NCBI GenBank assembly: GCA_934101645.1
Contig: CAKORX010000001.1
Coordinates: 62,001 to 126,000 of the forward strand
Direction: 5' to 3'
Source: an uncultured Bacilli bacterium
GTDB taxonomy: Bacteria > Bacillota_I > Bacilli_A > RF39 > UBA660
Length of the DNA: 64,000 nucleotides
Made by a program: the position numbers and the translations under genes. Below are positions 14,315-23,451 of this stretch, one piece after another. Numbering within the stretch: position 1 is the stretch's first letter; each line of letters starts with the position of its first letter. The notes beneath the pieces were generated by a model. That model ran no database searches. It was given only the letters and a program-made list of their open reading frames with translations, and was not told the origin of the DNA.

Positions 14315-14677
14315 ATGGTGAATAATGAAAATTTCACAAATTTAAATGTTAAATATTTAAGAGAGAAAAAAGGTATTTCCCAAACAAAACTTGCTAAAGA
14401 CTTAAATGCTGATACATCTACTGTTGCCAAATGGGAAAATAACACAAGGCAAATAACATTGGATTGGGCAATCAAGCTAGCAAATTATTTTGATATTGAT
14501 GTTGGTAGTTTTATTTCTACTAAACAAATAAATGAAATGAAAAATAAAGATTACAAACAACTATTAAAGGAAAAAGGCTTAATGGATGAAAATGAGAATA
14601 TAAATGAGGAAAGTTTAAATAAACTTTTAAAAATTGCAGATATTTTAGAGGGTACAAAAAAAGAGGATCAAAAATAA
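14315..14677 (+). CDS. CI-like XRE repressor
   Basis: 120 residues. An N-terminal helix-turn-helix (REKKGISQTKLAKDLNADTS, TVAKWENNTRQ) is followed by a helical C-terminus without the S24 peptidase domain, so induction is unlikely to be by RecA-driven self-cleavage. Divergent from the Cro-like gene with shared operators, it is the lysogeny repressor. Confidence 0.85.
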   Translation: MVNNENFTNLNVKYLREKKGISQTKLAKDLNADTSTVAKWENNTRQITLDWAIKLANYFDIDVGSFISTKQINEMKNKDYKQLLKEKGLMDENENINEESLNKLLKIADILEGTKKEDQK

Positions 14678-14805
14678 TCCTCAATTAGAAGAAAATACAA
14701 GGTTATATCTATATTACAGCTTTTAAGTAATATAATAAAATCATCGTATTTCATTCTATGCACCCCCTATTTTATTATAAAACAAATACGAAAGGAGGAA
14801 TAATA

Positions 14806-15195
14806 TTGAATATATTATTATGTATCTTTGTTGCCTTATTTACCTTAATCATTACCATTATTGCTGGCATTCAAATATTAGGTATACTTTTTATTAAAAT
14901 TCCCAAAAAAGATTATATAAACATAATAGGTATAGCATTTTGGGGTGGTTTACTTTATTTATACTATTTGGCAATTACAAATTGGTTATTGGATTATTAT
15001 AGCATCTATTTATGGACATCAATCATTGCCAGCATTATAGCATTTTTGAACATTAATAGTTTAAAAAACGAGGCAAGACAAACATCAAAAAATATGACTT
15101 GGCAAGAATTTTTAGAGGAAAATTTTAAACCAACTGGAACAAGAACTTATTTTAAGGATGTAGTATTAAAAGATGATGAAAAATCAAAAAAATAA
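14806..15195 (+). CDS. Prophage membrane protein, unknown
   Basis: About 130 residues from a TTG start at 14806, chosen because AAAGGAGG lies just before it; an ATG 48 bases upstream has no ribosome site. Three to four membrane helices run from 1 to about 85, then a soluble tail (MTWQEFLEENFKPTGTRTYF). Lying between repressor and integrase it is expressed in the lysogen, as expected for an exclusion or fitness gene; that is inference. Confidence 0.6.
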   Translation: MNILLCIFVALFTLIITIIAGIQILGILFIKIPKKDYINIIGIAFWGGLLYLYYLAITNWLLDYYSIYLWTSIIASIIAFLNINSLKNEARQTSKNMTWQEFLEENFKPTGTRTYFKDVVLKDDEKSKK

Positions 15196-15201
15196 AAAAA
15201 T

Positions 15202-15304
15202 CCCCTACTCTCTGCAAAGAGTAAGGGTATGGAGCTGATAACTCCGTATAGAAAAAATATACCATAACGAATAGGACTTTTTTCTATGCTATTATTTTAG
15301 CATA
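15202..15304 (+). other. Structured leader upstream of the integrase (three hairpins)
   Basis: Three stems lie in 103 bases: TACTCT/AGAGTA with outer CCC/GGG (15202-15227), TATGGAG/CTCCGTA (15228-15248) and TATGCTA/TAGCATA (15285-15304). None is followed by a long T run on the + strand. They may control integrase expression or be binding sites. Confidence 0.45.
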
Positions 15305-15338
15305 AATTAAGTTCCTAAGCAAGAAAGGAATGATGATT

Positions 15339-16439
15339 ATGCCAGTATATAAAACAAAAAATCCAACTAAAGATGGAAGACAATATTTTTTTAGAATAAA
15401 ATACAAAGACATTTTTGGAGAAATACACGATTACTCTTCTCCAAAATTTAAAAATAAGAAAGACGCAGAAAGTGAAGAAGCAAAGTACAGAATTAAAGTT
15501 GATAATAAAGAAGCATATGTATCTAATATAACTATTGATCAAGCGTACATGGAATTTATAGAAAATAAAAGTAAAAAAGTAAAAAAACAAACTATAATAA
15601 AAGACGAAAAACTATATAGGTATTTTGATAAAATAAAAAATAAAAAAATCAATGAAATAAATTTAAAACAATATAAAGATTTGTTTTTAAAAAATATAAA
15701 TTTAAATTTATCAACAGCCTATAAAAACAAAATTTTAGGATTATTTAGGAACATTATCATTTATTCTAATAAAGTGTACAATACAAGTGACTCAATTTTA
15801 AAGCATGTAGAAAATTTTGTTAAAATAAATGAAATAAAAAAAGAAATGGAATTTTTCACTTATGATGAATATATTGCTTTTGACAAAGTGATTGATAATT
15901 TTGATTTTCACTGTTTTTTTGAAGTTCTCTACTATTTGGGATTAAGGCAAGGTGAATGTCAAGCACTAACTTGGGATGACATTGACTTGGAAAAAAGCAC
16001 TTTAAGAATAAACAAAACATTAACAACTAAAATTAAAGGCGAAAAATATACTATATCAAGCCCTAAAACTAAAAATAGTGTTAGGATATTACCATTAACT
16101 CAAAAGCTTTCAAATGACCTGAAAATAATGTATAATAATGCTAAAAAATATAAAGATTTTAATAATAATTGGTTTGTTTTTGGAAATACTTTACCGTTTC
16201 CAGAAACAACTATTCAAAAAAGAAAGAATTACTATTGTAATAAAACTGACTCAAAGAAAAGAATTAGGATACACGATTTCAGACATAGTTGTGCATCTTT
16301 ATTAATAAATCAAGGTGCTTCAATTGCTTTGGTATCAAAATATTTAGGCCATTCAAATGTTTCAATAACTTTAAATACATATACTCATATGTTTAAAAGT
16401 GAATTGGACAAAATGACTGATATTTTAAATAAATTATAA
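15339..16439 (+). CDS. int: Tyrosine-family phage integrase
   Basis: About 366 residues. An N-terminal AP2-like arm-binding domain (MPVYKTKNPTKDGRQYFFRI) and a core-binding helical domain precede the catalytic domain. Counting from the ATG at 15339, the active-site set is R203 (LGLRQGE), K243, H312 and R315 (HDFRH), H338 (LGHS) and Y348 (NTYTH). All are present, so the enzyme looks functional. The start at 15339 gives proper spacing to AAAGGA; two earlier ATGs are too close. Its position beside tRNA-Glu indicates integration there. Confidence 0.95.
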   Translation: MPVYKTKNPTKDGRQYFFRIKYKDIFGEIHDYSSPKFKNKKDAESEEAKYRIKVDNKEAYVSNITIDQAYMEFIENKSKKVKKQTIIKDEKLYRYFDKIKNKKINEINLKQYKDLFLKNINLNLSTAYKNKILGLFRNIIIYSNKVYNTSDSILKHVENFVKINEIKKEMEFFTYDEYIAFDKVIDNFDFHCFFEVLYYLGLRQGECQALTWDDIDLEKSTLRINKTLTTKIKGEKYTISSPKTKNSVRILPLTQKLSNDLKIMYNNAKKYKDFNNNWFVFGNTLPFPETTIQKRKNYYCNKTDSKKRIRIHDFRHSCASLLINQGASIALVSKYLGHSNVSITLNTYTHMFKSELDKMTDILNKL

Positions 16440-16443
16440 AAAA

Positions 16444-16467
16444 AGTGTGTTTAGAAGTGTGTTTAGA
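16444..16467. repeat. Tandem 12-base repeats after the integrase
   Basis: AGTGTGTTTAGA occurs twice head to tail (16444-16455 and 16456-16467) between the integrase stop and the tRNA. This is the right place for integrase arm-type binding sites. Confidence 0.45.
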
Positions 16468-16475
16468 AAAATAAA

Positions 16476-16495
16476 AGCCCCATAAATATGGGGCT
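16476..16495. terminator. Terminator between integrase and tRNA-Glu
   Basis: A perfect stem AGCCCCAT/ATGGGGCT with a four-base loop. On the minus strand it is followed by TTTATTTTT, so it ends the tRNA transcript; it may also act on the integrase message. Confidence 0.75.
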
Positions 16496-16506
16496 AAACT
16501 ATCAAA

Positions 16507-16583
16507 TGGTAACCCGTAGGGGGTTCGAACCCCTGAATGCTGCGCTGAGAACGCAGTGTGTTAAACCACTTCACCAACGGGCT
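16507..16583 (-). tRNA. tRNA-Glu (CTC anticodon), prophage attachment site
   Basis: The minus strand folds completely. The acceptor AGCCCGT/ACGGGTT, the D arm with GGTGAAGTGGTTTAAC, the anticodon stem CTGCG/CGCAG with loop TTCTCAG, the T loop TTCGAAC and an encoded CCA are present. The anticodon is CUC (Glu, GAG). Its 3' end faces the integrase and prophage, the standard arrangement for integration into the 3' part of a tRNA gene. The matching left attachment repeat would lie outside the window. Confidence 0.92.
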
Positions 16584-16613
16584 AAAGCCATTACAATAGT
16601 ATCATAAATTTTT

Positions 16614-17807
16614 TTAGTTGTCTACACTATAATTGTCAAAATATCCAGAAATATAAACAACTGGTGTACCTTTATCTCCTGATCCTGAAGTTAAATCACA
16701 TAATGAACCAATAAGGTCAACATATCTTCTTGGAGTTGTTCCTTGAGATGCAATTGTACCTTTAAGATCTGCATCTTTACTTCTTATTTCATTTTTAATT
16801 GCTTCATTTAACTCTTCACCAGATAAATTACTAAATTTATTATCAGAAATATATTTAAGTTTTATTTCGTTAGGACTACCCTCAAGGCCTTTAGTATAAT
16901 ATGGAGATACCACTGGATCTGCTAGTTCCCAAATTCCACCTATTGGATCTTTAAATGCGCCATCACCATAAATCATAACCTCAATATTTTTACCAGTCTT
17001 TTCAAGTAACTTTCTTTGAATATTATCAACTAAACTTTGAGCATTATTAGGGAATAATTTAACTCTTTCTTCAGTAGAACGATTTGAACCTAATAGGCCA
17101 TATTTTTCATTATAGCCACTACCATCAACTGGACTAGTTAAAATATCATCAAGACCTAGAATAATTCCATTTGAATTTTCTTTTAAAGTTTTTTTAGTTT
17201 CAAATCTTGTATGAATATCACAAACAAGAACGTTTTCTTCATAAGAAAGAATTTTCTTTGGATCATTTGCTAAAATTATTTCAATCTCGCAGCCCTCTTT
17301 TTCTACTAAATCTTTATAAAAATCAACCATATTTACGCCAGTAAAGATATGTTTCCAATCTCCAAATTTTTCGTAATAAGTTGTTTCATCTATAACATCA
17401 GTATAAGGATTAATACCACTTTCTTTTAATCTTTGTTTATCAAGTATATCGTTACCTACTTCATCTGATGGATAAGATATTTGTAAAGTAATTTTATCCA
17501 TTGCTCTTGCTATCGCAGATAATAAAACTGCAAATCTATTTCTTGAAAGTATTGGAAATACTACTCCTATATGATTTGTTTTAAATTTATTTTTTATATC
17601 TTTAGCAATTTCATCAACAGTAACATAATTACCCATTGCTATACCAACTACAGCCTCAGTTACGGCTACAATATCTTTATCATGAAAAGTAAAATTATCA
17701 CTTTCACTAGCTTTAATAAGACTATCAACTACAATATCCTCTAAGTTTGAATTTTCTTTAATTACAGGAGTTCTTATACCCCTTACTACTGTTCCAACAT
17801 TTCTCAT
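16614..17807 (-). CDS. CofE-like protein (F420-0:glutamate ligase superfamily)
   Basis: About 398 residues. MRNVGTVVRGIRTPVIKENS, followed by DKDIVAVTEAVVGIAMGNYV, is the opening of the F420_ligase (CofE) fold; IGVVFPILSRNRF and a later GDGAFKDPIGG are also conserved-looking. CofE adds glutamate to coenzyme F420, but nothing else here suggests F420 synthesis, and such proteins are widespread in Firmicutes without it. The true substrate is unknown. The ATG at 17807 follows AGGTGA better than the upstream in-frame GTG. Confidence 0.7.
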   Translation of the reverse strand: MRNVGTVVRGIRTPVIKENSNLEDIVVDSLIKASESDNFTFHDKDIVAVTEAVVGIAMGNYVTVDEIAKDIKNKFKTNHIGVVFPILSRNRFAVLLSAIARAMDKITLQISYPSDEVGNDILDKQRLKESGINPYTDVIDETTYYEKFGDWKHIFTGVNMVDFYKDLVEKEGCEIEIILANDPKKILSYEENVLVCDIHTRFETKKTLKENSNGIILGLDDILTSPVDGSGYNEKYGLLGSNRSTEERVKLFPNNAQSLVDNIQRKLLEKTGKNIEVMIYGDGAFKDPIGGIWELADPVVSPYYTKGLEGSPNEIKLKYISDNKFSNLSGEELNEAIKNEIRSKDADLKGTIASQGTTPRRYVDLIGSLCDLTSGSGDKGTPVVYISGYFDNYSVDN

Positions 17808-17824
17808 TTTTATCACCTAGTACA

Positions 17825-17853
17825 ATTATAAAACAAAAGAAAAGTTTAAACAA
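17825..17853 (-). promoter_or_regulatory. Promoter of the CofE-like gene
   Basis: On the minus strand, TTGTTT (17853-17848), 17 bases and TATAAT (17830-17825) lie just upstream of the start. The -35 box is within the terminator hairpin of the preceding gene. Confidence 0.6.
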
Positions 17854-17872
17854 ATTTATTTGTCTAAACTTT
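17841..17872 (-). terminator. Terminator of the ABC transporter operon
   Basis: The long stem AAAGTTTA/TAAACTTT, extended by a second paired block, lies right after the transporter stop and is followed by CTTTTG on the minus strand. Confidence 0.6.
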
Positions 17873-17879
17873 ACACATT

Positions 17880-20276
17880 TTAATCAACATCTTTTCTTGA
17901 AAGTATTGAAGCAGGTGTTTTTGAAACTATTTTCATTATTGGTAAAAGGCCTACGATAATATTAAATAAATATATAATAATTATACTTAATAATATAGTA
18001 AATAGATTTACTAAATAATTTATTTCAAAATAGCTTATTGTTTGTAATGTTTTTAATACATATGCTACAAAAAGTGTTCCTGGAAGACTTGCAACAGTGG
18101 TAATAGCAATAATCTCCCCATAAAACATTTTATAAATATCACTTTTCTTTGTTCCAATAGCTCTATAAATACCAATTTCTTTAATACGTGAAAGATAGGA
18201 AGATCGAATCATTAAATATATTTCTACAAAAGAAATGGCTAAAATTATCAAGGATACTATAAGTCCTGAATTAACAGCTTCTTTCTTACTTTCCATGTAG
18301 TTTTCTTTACTTACTTCATAAGAATTTTTAACCTCTAAATTTTCCTTATTTAAATCACTTATTGCTTTTTCTTCATCTTTAGGCATTATCGTTAAATTTT
18401 TCTCTTTTGCTATCAAAAGATATTTAATCATATTTTCATTTACATAGTGGTATTGACTACTACCTTCATAATATCCTACAACTGTAAGTTTTTGATCATT
18501 TATTTTATTATCAATTTTACTATTAAGTGGATAATCATATTCTAAAGAAGAATTTAGCACTACTTCATAATCATTAATTGGCATTCTTCCTTTTTTAATA
18601 TTTAAAGTTGTATCAAAACTATAATTTAAATATGAAGCTGTTTCGTCATCTACTTCATAACCTATATTACTTGATAAGTATAAAACATCATAAATATATT
18701 TTTCATCCATATATATACTATGATCGCCTTTATCAGTTATACCTTTAATAATAAATGTCATATTTTTTAATTGTAATTCATAACCTATTAAATCATTTAA
18801 ATCCTTATGCCCCGTTTGAATAGCAAATCTTTCATCAGAGGTAAATAAACTATATAAAACCGAAGAATCCACAACTACATCATTATCATTTGAAATATTA
18901 CTACCATAAATAATATCATTATTACTTACATATTCTTTTTTTACTAAACCACCAGTTATTAAAGCTGATGACTCAGAAGTTTGATAATAATCATCAAAAT
19001 TTATTTTAAATTTTGCTACTCCGGAGCCAGGAAGAATGTAATCAATACTTTCATAAGAAACATATTTATTAAAATTATCTACGCTAATAACAGGTATTTT
19101 TGCTTCAAGATAATTTTTATTTTTTTCAATAAAATAACTATCTTTAACATTTAAAAGTCCAAATATATTACTAACACTATACATAATAAATGCACCAGAT
19201 GCAAAAAATCCAAGTAAAAGTAATTTCTTTATAAATGAATAATCAAGAATTTTTTTAAATCCTAAATGTACTACTTTAAAAATATTAAATATCGAAGAGT
19301 ATTTATGTTTTTCATTTTTGTTTTCTTTAATATCAAATTCATATTTTTCATAAATAGATTTATCAATCTGTTTATAATGATCATTTATGAACTCTACACT
19401 AGAGTTTTCATCAACAGCAATAATTCTTTCATTGCCTTCGGTTTTTATATAAATATTATTATTTTTAACTACTAAAGTAATTTTTGATTTTATTTTATCG
19501 TCTGCATAAATATTAATACTATTATTTTCTTCCTTAAATTTGAAATCTTTTAAATAAATTTTATTATCAATCTTATAATCTAAAGAATTTTCATGTTTAT
19601 TTTTATAATCATTTACTATCTTACCATCAGAAAGTTCAATTATTCTATCTGCATAAAATTTAGCAATATCAGTTTCATGAGTAACTAATATAACTAATCT
19701 ATTTTTTGAAATAGATTTAATAATATTCATTATTTCAATAGTATTTTGACTATCTAAATTTCCCGTAGGTTCATCTGCTAAAATGATGCTAGGATTTTTT
19801 ACTAGTGCTCTTGCTATAGCAACTCTTTGCTTTTCACCACCAGAAAGCATTCCCGCAGGTCTATTTCGATAACGATAAATTTTAAGCGTTTCTAAAATAT
19901 CATTTACTCTTTTTTGAATTTCATTTTTGTTTTTTATACCAATCATTTTTAGTGATATAGCAACATTTTCAAATACACTTAAGTTTTCTAATAAGTTATA
20001 ATTTTGAAATATATAACCTATATTTAAATTTCTTTCTTTATCAACATAATATGTACTTTTTCTAGTAACCCTTTTTCCGTTTACAAAAATACTTCCACTC
20101 TTTACTTTGTCAAGACCTCCGATAACATTTAAAAGTGTTGTTTTTCCACATCCCGAAGGTCCTAAAAGACAAACGAGTCCATTATCTTCGAAAGTAGTCG
20201 AAGTATTATCTATAACATGTAATTCATTTTTCTTATGTCTATTAAAATATTTATTTACTTTTTCTAACTTTATCAT
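17880..20276 (-). CDS. ABC transporter with fused ATPase and FtsX-type permease (second of pair)
   Basis: 798 residues. The N-terminal ATPase (1-230) shows GPSGCGKTTL, Q-loop FQNYNLL, signature LSGGEKQRVAIA, Walker B IILADEPTGNLDS and H-loop THE. About 120 linker residues lead to a first membrane helix near 350, a large external domain (about 375-660), and three C-terminal helices with the conserved SRIKEIGIYRAIGTKKSDIY loop. This is the MacB/FtsX layout in one polypeptide, usually moving peptides or lipoproteins or acting as a sensor. The start overlaps the upstream paralogue's stop (TAATG), so the two probably form a heterodimer. Confidence 0.85.
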   Translation of the reverse strand: MIKLEKVNKYFNRHKKNELHVIDNTSTTFEDNGLVCLLGPSGCGKTTLLNVIGGLDKVKSGSIFVNGKRVTRKSTYYVDKERNLNIGYIFQNYNLLENLSVFENVAISLKMIGIKNKNEIQKRVNDILETLKIYRYRNRPAGMLSGGEKQRVAIARALVKNPSIILADEPTGNLDSQNTIEIMNIIKSISKNRLVILVTHETDIAKFYADRIIELSDGKIVNDYKNKHENSLDYKIDNKIYLKDFKFKEENNSINIYADDKIKSKITLVVKNNNIYIKTEGNERIIAVDENSSVEFINDHYKQIDKSIYEKYEFDIKENKNEKHKYSSIFNIFKVVHLGFKKILDYSFIKKLLLLGFFASGAFIMYSVSNIFGLLNVKDSYFIEKNKNYLEAKIPVISVDNFNKYVSYESIDYILPGSGVAKFKINFDDYYQTSESSALITGGLVKKEYVSNNDIIYGSNISNDNDVVVDSSVLYSLFTSDERFAIQTGHKDLNDLIGYELQLKNMTFIIKGITDKGDHSIYMDEKYIYDVLYLSSNIGYEVDDETASYLNYSFDTTLNIKKGRMPINDYEVVLNSSLEYDYPLNSKIDNKINDQKLTVVGYYEGSSQYHYVNENMIKYLLIAKEKNLTIMPKDEEKAISDLNKENLEVKNSYEVSKENYMESKKEAVNSGLIVSLIILAISFVEIYLMIRSSYLSRIKEIGIYRAIGTKKSDIYKMFYGEIIAITTVASLPGTLFVAYVLKTLQTISYFEINYLVNLFTILLSIIIIYLFNIIVGLLPIMKIVSKTPASILSRKDVD

Positions 20277-22498
20277 TATATTTCCTCGTCTCTATATGTT
20301 TTCATCGCTGATGATTTAAATAATTTTCTTGAATATCTTAATGAAATAAGTAAGCTCATTACAAAGCAAACTAAATAAACTATTATATAATCTTTTAAAG
20401 TTAAATAATTAATCATATCACTTAAAGTCGGAGAATTTATAATATCTTTTGAAATTAAAACGATAAATGAAATAACTAAAATGTATGCAATATGATAAAC
20501 AGTAAATAGTTCAATACTAATCATATTTTTTAACACTTTTTTCGTAGCTCCTAAAATACGTAAAGTTGCATAATAAACATTTCTAGATTTTTCAATTATT
20601 CTAATAACAAAATATGCGACGAAAAATAGTACTATAAATAAAAATGCCACTGCAACTACTTTAAATATTTTCAAAACCTCAGAAACGCCATAATTTAAAC
20701 TTACTTTAACATCTTTTATATATAATGCTTGATATTCACTTTTATCTAAATATTTTTTTACACTTTGAATATTTTTTACATCATCTACAAATACGGATAC
20801 TTGATAATTTCCTTTATTAAATAAACTATTATAATCATCATTTGATATATATATAACAAAGTTATTATTATCATAGTCTTTAATATTTACTAAACCATAA
20901 AAATTATTTTTCGTATAAACTTCTGATACATTTAATTTAACTGAATTTTCATAATACTGATTTTTTACTTTTATAGAAAGTTCGTTATTAATGCAGTTAC
21001 CATAATTACAATAATTATTTAATTGATATGGAATATAAGCATTACCTGGTTTTACATTCTCGTTAGGTCTAAATACTACATATATTTCTTTATTATTAAG
21101 TAGCATTTTTATATTACTATAATCAACATTTGCACAAGTTTTTATATTATTTAAAAGCTTATCACTTGCATAAAATGTTTCATTTTCTGATAAACTATTT
21201 GTCAAAATAAGTCCAGTTACTTTAACATTTTCTACGCATGATGAAGCATTTTTTGAACTCGTAGAAAATAAATTATAATTAGTATTTAATATATCTTCTT
21301 TAGAGTTAGTTACATAGTAATTATTTTTATATATTTTCATTACTACTTCATTATCATTTTCAGGCATTTTACCAATTATTTTTTCATTAATATCGCTGGC
21401 TTCTTTGAAAAAGCCATAAAACCAATAAGAGTTACTATTGTCTGTTAAATAATATTCCTTGTCTAAAATAATATCATTCAAATTAACTTTTTTTACATGC
21501 TCTAATTTTTTTAGTTTTTCTATATCACTATCAGAAATATAACTATTATCTTTCTTTTTTAAAACAATTCTTTCATCAGATAAATCCCTAAAATAATAAT
21601 TATAGCCTAATTTATTTGCCTCATATTCAGAAACTCTAATAGATGAATATTCTCCGAAAAAAGCTAAAGTAATAAGTAAAAATACAATTAAAAGTAAGAT
21701 AAATTTCATTGGAATGTTAAAAGTATTTCTTACACCAAGTCTAATTTTATTAAAAAAGCTAATTCCTTTATACTCGTGAATAGTCAAAGTACTTTTATTA
21801 TATTCTTTTAAAGTTATATCTTCCCTAACCTTACCATCACTCATCTCTATTTTTCTCGTAGCATATTTTTCTACTTCATCATAATTATGAGTAACTATAA
21901 TAACTAGTTTATCTTTTGCAACCTCAGATAAAATTCTTATAACGCTTTGACTAGAACGACTATCAAGATTTCCCGTAGGTTCATCGGCAATAATAATTGG
22001 CACATCTTTTGCAAGTGCACGAGCAATAGCAACTCTTTGTTTTTGACCACCAGATAAATGGGATACTTTTGTATTACGATATTTATACAAATCAACTTTT
22101 TTAATTAAATCTAGAATTTTTTTCTTTACATCTTTTTTCTTAAATCCATTTAAAAGAAGTACTAATTCAATATTTTGATATACTGTATAACTTGATACTA
22201 AATTAAATGATTGAAAGATATTTCCTATATAGCATTTACGATAATTTTCAATATCCTCGCTACTATAATGGCTTGTTTCCTTGCCATTAATATACATTTC
22301 TCCTTCTTCATAAGTATCAAGGCCAGATAGTACATTTAAAAGTGTAGACTTTCCAGAACCACTTTCTCCGGTAATAACCACAAACTCTCCTAAAAAAAAT
22401 TCAAGTGAAACTTTACTAAATCCCGAAGAAACCATTCCTTTGTTATAATAAAACTTGCTAACTTTATCAAGCTTTAAAATGGGTTTTTCTGTTTTCAT
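20276..22498 (-). CDS. ABC transporter with fused ATPase and FtsX-type permease (first of pair)
   Basis: 740 residues. The ATPase (1-230) has GESGSGKSTL, FQSFNLV, LSGGQKQRVAIA, IIIADEPTGNLDS and VTHNYDE. A first helix lies near 265-285, an external domain at about 290-620, then three helices with the RNVYYATLRILGATKKVLKN loop. Both ATP sites of the pair look intact. Same architecture as the gene after it, but the external domains differ, favouring a heteromeric exporter. It shares a promoter region with a divergent sortase gene. Confidence 0.85.
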   Translation of the reverse strand: MKTEKPILKLDKVSKFYYNKGMVSSGFSKVSLEFFLGEFVVITGESGSGKSTLLNVLSGLDTYEEGEMYINGKETSHYSSEDIENYRKCYIGNIFQSFNLVSSYTVYQNIELVLLLNGFKKKDVKKKILDLIKKVDLYKYRNTKVSHLSGGQKQRVAIARALAKDVPIIIADEPTGNLDSRSSQSVIRILSEVAKDKLVIIVTHNYDEVEKYATRKIEMSDGKVREDITLKEYNKSTLTIHEYKGISFFNKIRLGVRNTFNIPMKFILLLIVFLLITLAFFGEYSSIRVSEYEANKLGYNYYFRDLSDERIVLKKKDNSYISDSDIEKLKKLEHVKKVNLNDIILDKEYYLTDNSNSYWFYGFFKEASDINEKIIGKMPENDNEVVMKIYKNNYYVTNSKEDILNTNYNLFSTSSKNASSCVENVKVTGLILTNSLSENETFYASDKLLNNIKTCANVDYSNIKMLLNNKEIYVVFRPNENVKPGNAYIPYQLNNYCNYGNCINNELSIKVKNQYYENSVKLNVSEVYTKNNFYGLVNIKDYDNNNFVIYISNDDYNSLFNKGNYQVSVFVDDVKNIQSVKKYLDKSEYQALYIKDVKVSLNYGVSEVLKIFKVVAVAFLFIVLFFVAYFVIRIIEKSRNVYYATLRILGATKKVLKNMISIELFTVYHIAYILVISFIVLISKDIINSPTLSDMINYLTLKDYIIVYLVCFVMSLLISLRYSRKLFKSSAMKTYRDEEI

Positions 22499-22517
22499 AT
22501 TTTACTCTCCTACCAAA

Positions 22518-22546
22518 ATTATATTATAAAATACCATTTTATACAA
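22518..22546 (-). promoter_or_regulatory. Promoter of the ABC transporter operon
   Basis: On the minus strand, TTGTAT (22546-22541), 17 bases and TATAAT (22523-22518) precede the first transporter gene. Confidence 0.55.
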
Positions 22547-22604
22547 TTCATTATACACTTGTTAAGTGACTTATAGATGACTATATGATATAATTTACTA
22601 GGAT

Positions 22605-23420
22605 ATGAAGAAAAGAAAGTTAAATAAAAAAAATTTATTTTTGCTTATATTTTTTGTTTTAATGTTTTTTACTTTTATACTTAGTTTAGTAAAAATTTTT
22701 ATGTGGGTAATAGATAATAAAAAAACTGATAAAATTATAAAAGTTGCTAGTAATATTACAGAAATTACAGAAACAAAAAGTGATAATGAAGTAATTATAG
22801 AAACGAAAAGCAAAACTAATGCTTATTTTGAATATATTAAAATGAATTTAATTGATGTAGATCTTGATAAATTAAAAAAATATAACGAAGATACTGTGGG
22901 CTGGCTTAAAGTCGAAGGCACCAATATAAACTACCCTTTTGTTCAAACTGATAATAATGAGGATTATTTAACTAAATCTTTTGATAAAACATTTAATTAT
23001 GCTGGATGGATATTTTTAGATTATCGAAATAGTTATCTATCACTTGATAAAAATACAGTTATTTATGGACACGGAAGAGTAAATGGAACAATGTTTGGTT
23101 CTTTAAAAGATACATTAAGACCATCATGGCAAAATAATGAAGAAAACTACATAATAAGAATGTCTACAGAAAAAATTAAGACTATGTGGCAAATATTTAG
23201 TACTTATAAAATACCCACTACTAACGATTATATTAAAACAAGCTTTACTAGTGATGAAGAATTTATAAATTTTTTAGAAACTATAAAAAATCGTTCTGAA
23301 TTTAATTTTAATGTAGACCTTCAAAGTAATGATAAAATTCTTACTCTTTCAACTTGTTATAATGATACAGAAAAAATGGTAGTTCATGCAAAATTAATTA
23401 AATATGAAATTAAGTCATAA
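22605..23420 (+). CDS. Class B-type sortase with Lys at the catalytic Arg position
   Basis: 271 residues: an N-terminal anchor (LFLLIFFVLMFFTFILSLVK) and an extracellular class B-like domain with VGWLKVEGTNINYPFVQTDN, GWIFLDYRN, catalytic His156 (YGHG) and Cys251 (TLSTC). The third catalytic residue, Arg just before LVVHAKLI in SrtB, is Lys257 here (EKMVVHAKLI). It should join surface proteins to the wall or to each other. It sits tail to tail with the vWA adhesin, a likely substrate. Confidence 0.85.
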   Translation: MKKRKLNKKNLFLLIFFVLMFFTFILSLVKIFMWVIDNKKTDKIIKVASNITEITETKSDNEVIIETKSKTNAYFEYIKMNLIDVDLDKLKKYNEDTVGWLKVEGTNINYPFVQTDNNEDYLTKSFDKTFNYAGWIFLDYRNSYLSLDKNTVIYGHGRVNGTMFGSLKDTLRPSWQNNEENYIIRMSTEKIKTMWQIFSTYKIPTTNDYIKTSFTSDEEFINFLETIKNRSEFNFNVDLQSNDKILTLSTCYNDTEKMVVHAKLIKYEIKS

Positions 23421-23426
23421 AAAAAA

Positions 23427-23444
23427 TGCGTAATATTTTACGCA
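23427..23444. terminator. Bidirectional terminator between sortase and adhesin
   Basis: The stem TGCGTAA/TTACGCA is flanked by A and T runs on both sides, so it can end both converging transcripts. Confidence 0.8.
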
Positions 23445-23451
23445 ATTTTTT

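Noticed and set aside
16444..16583. A complete pair of prophage attachment repeats.
   Set aside because: Only the right-hand side is in the window; the left repeat cannot be seen, so no core sequence is claimed.
16614..17807. Genuine coenzyme F420 biosynthesis.
   Set aside because: No other F420 gene is visible, and CofE-like proteins occur widely without the cofactor.
17880..22498. A bacteriocin locus with its own precursor peptide.
   Set aside because: The fused ABC pair would suit peptide export, but no small leader-peptide gene or modification enzyme lies nearby.
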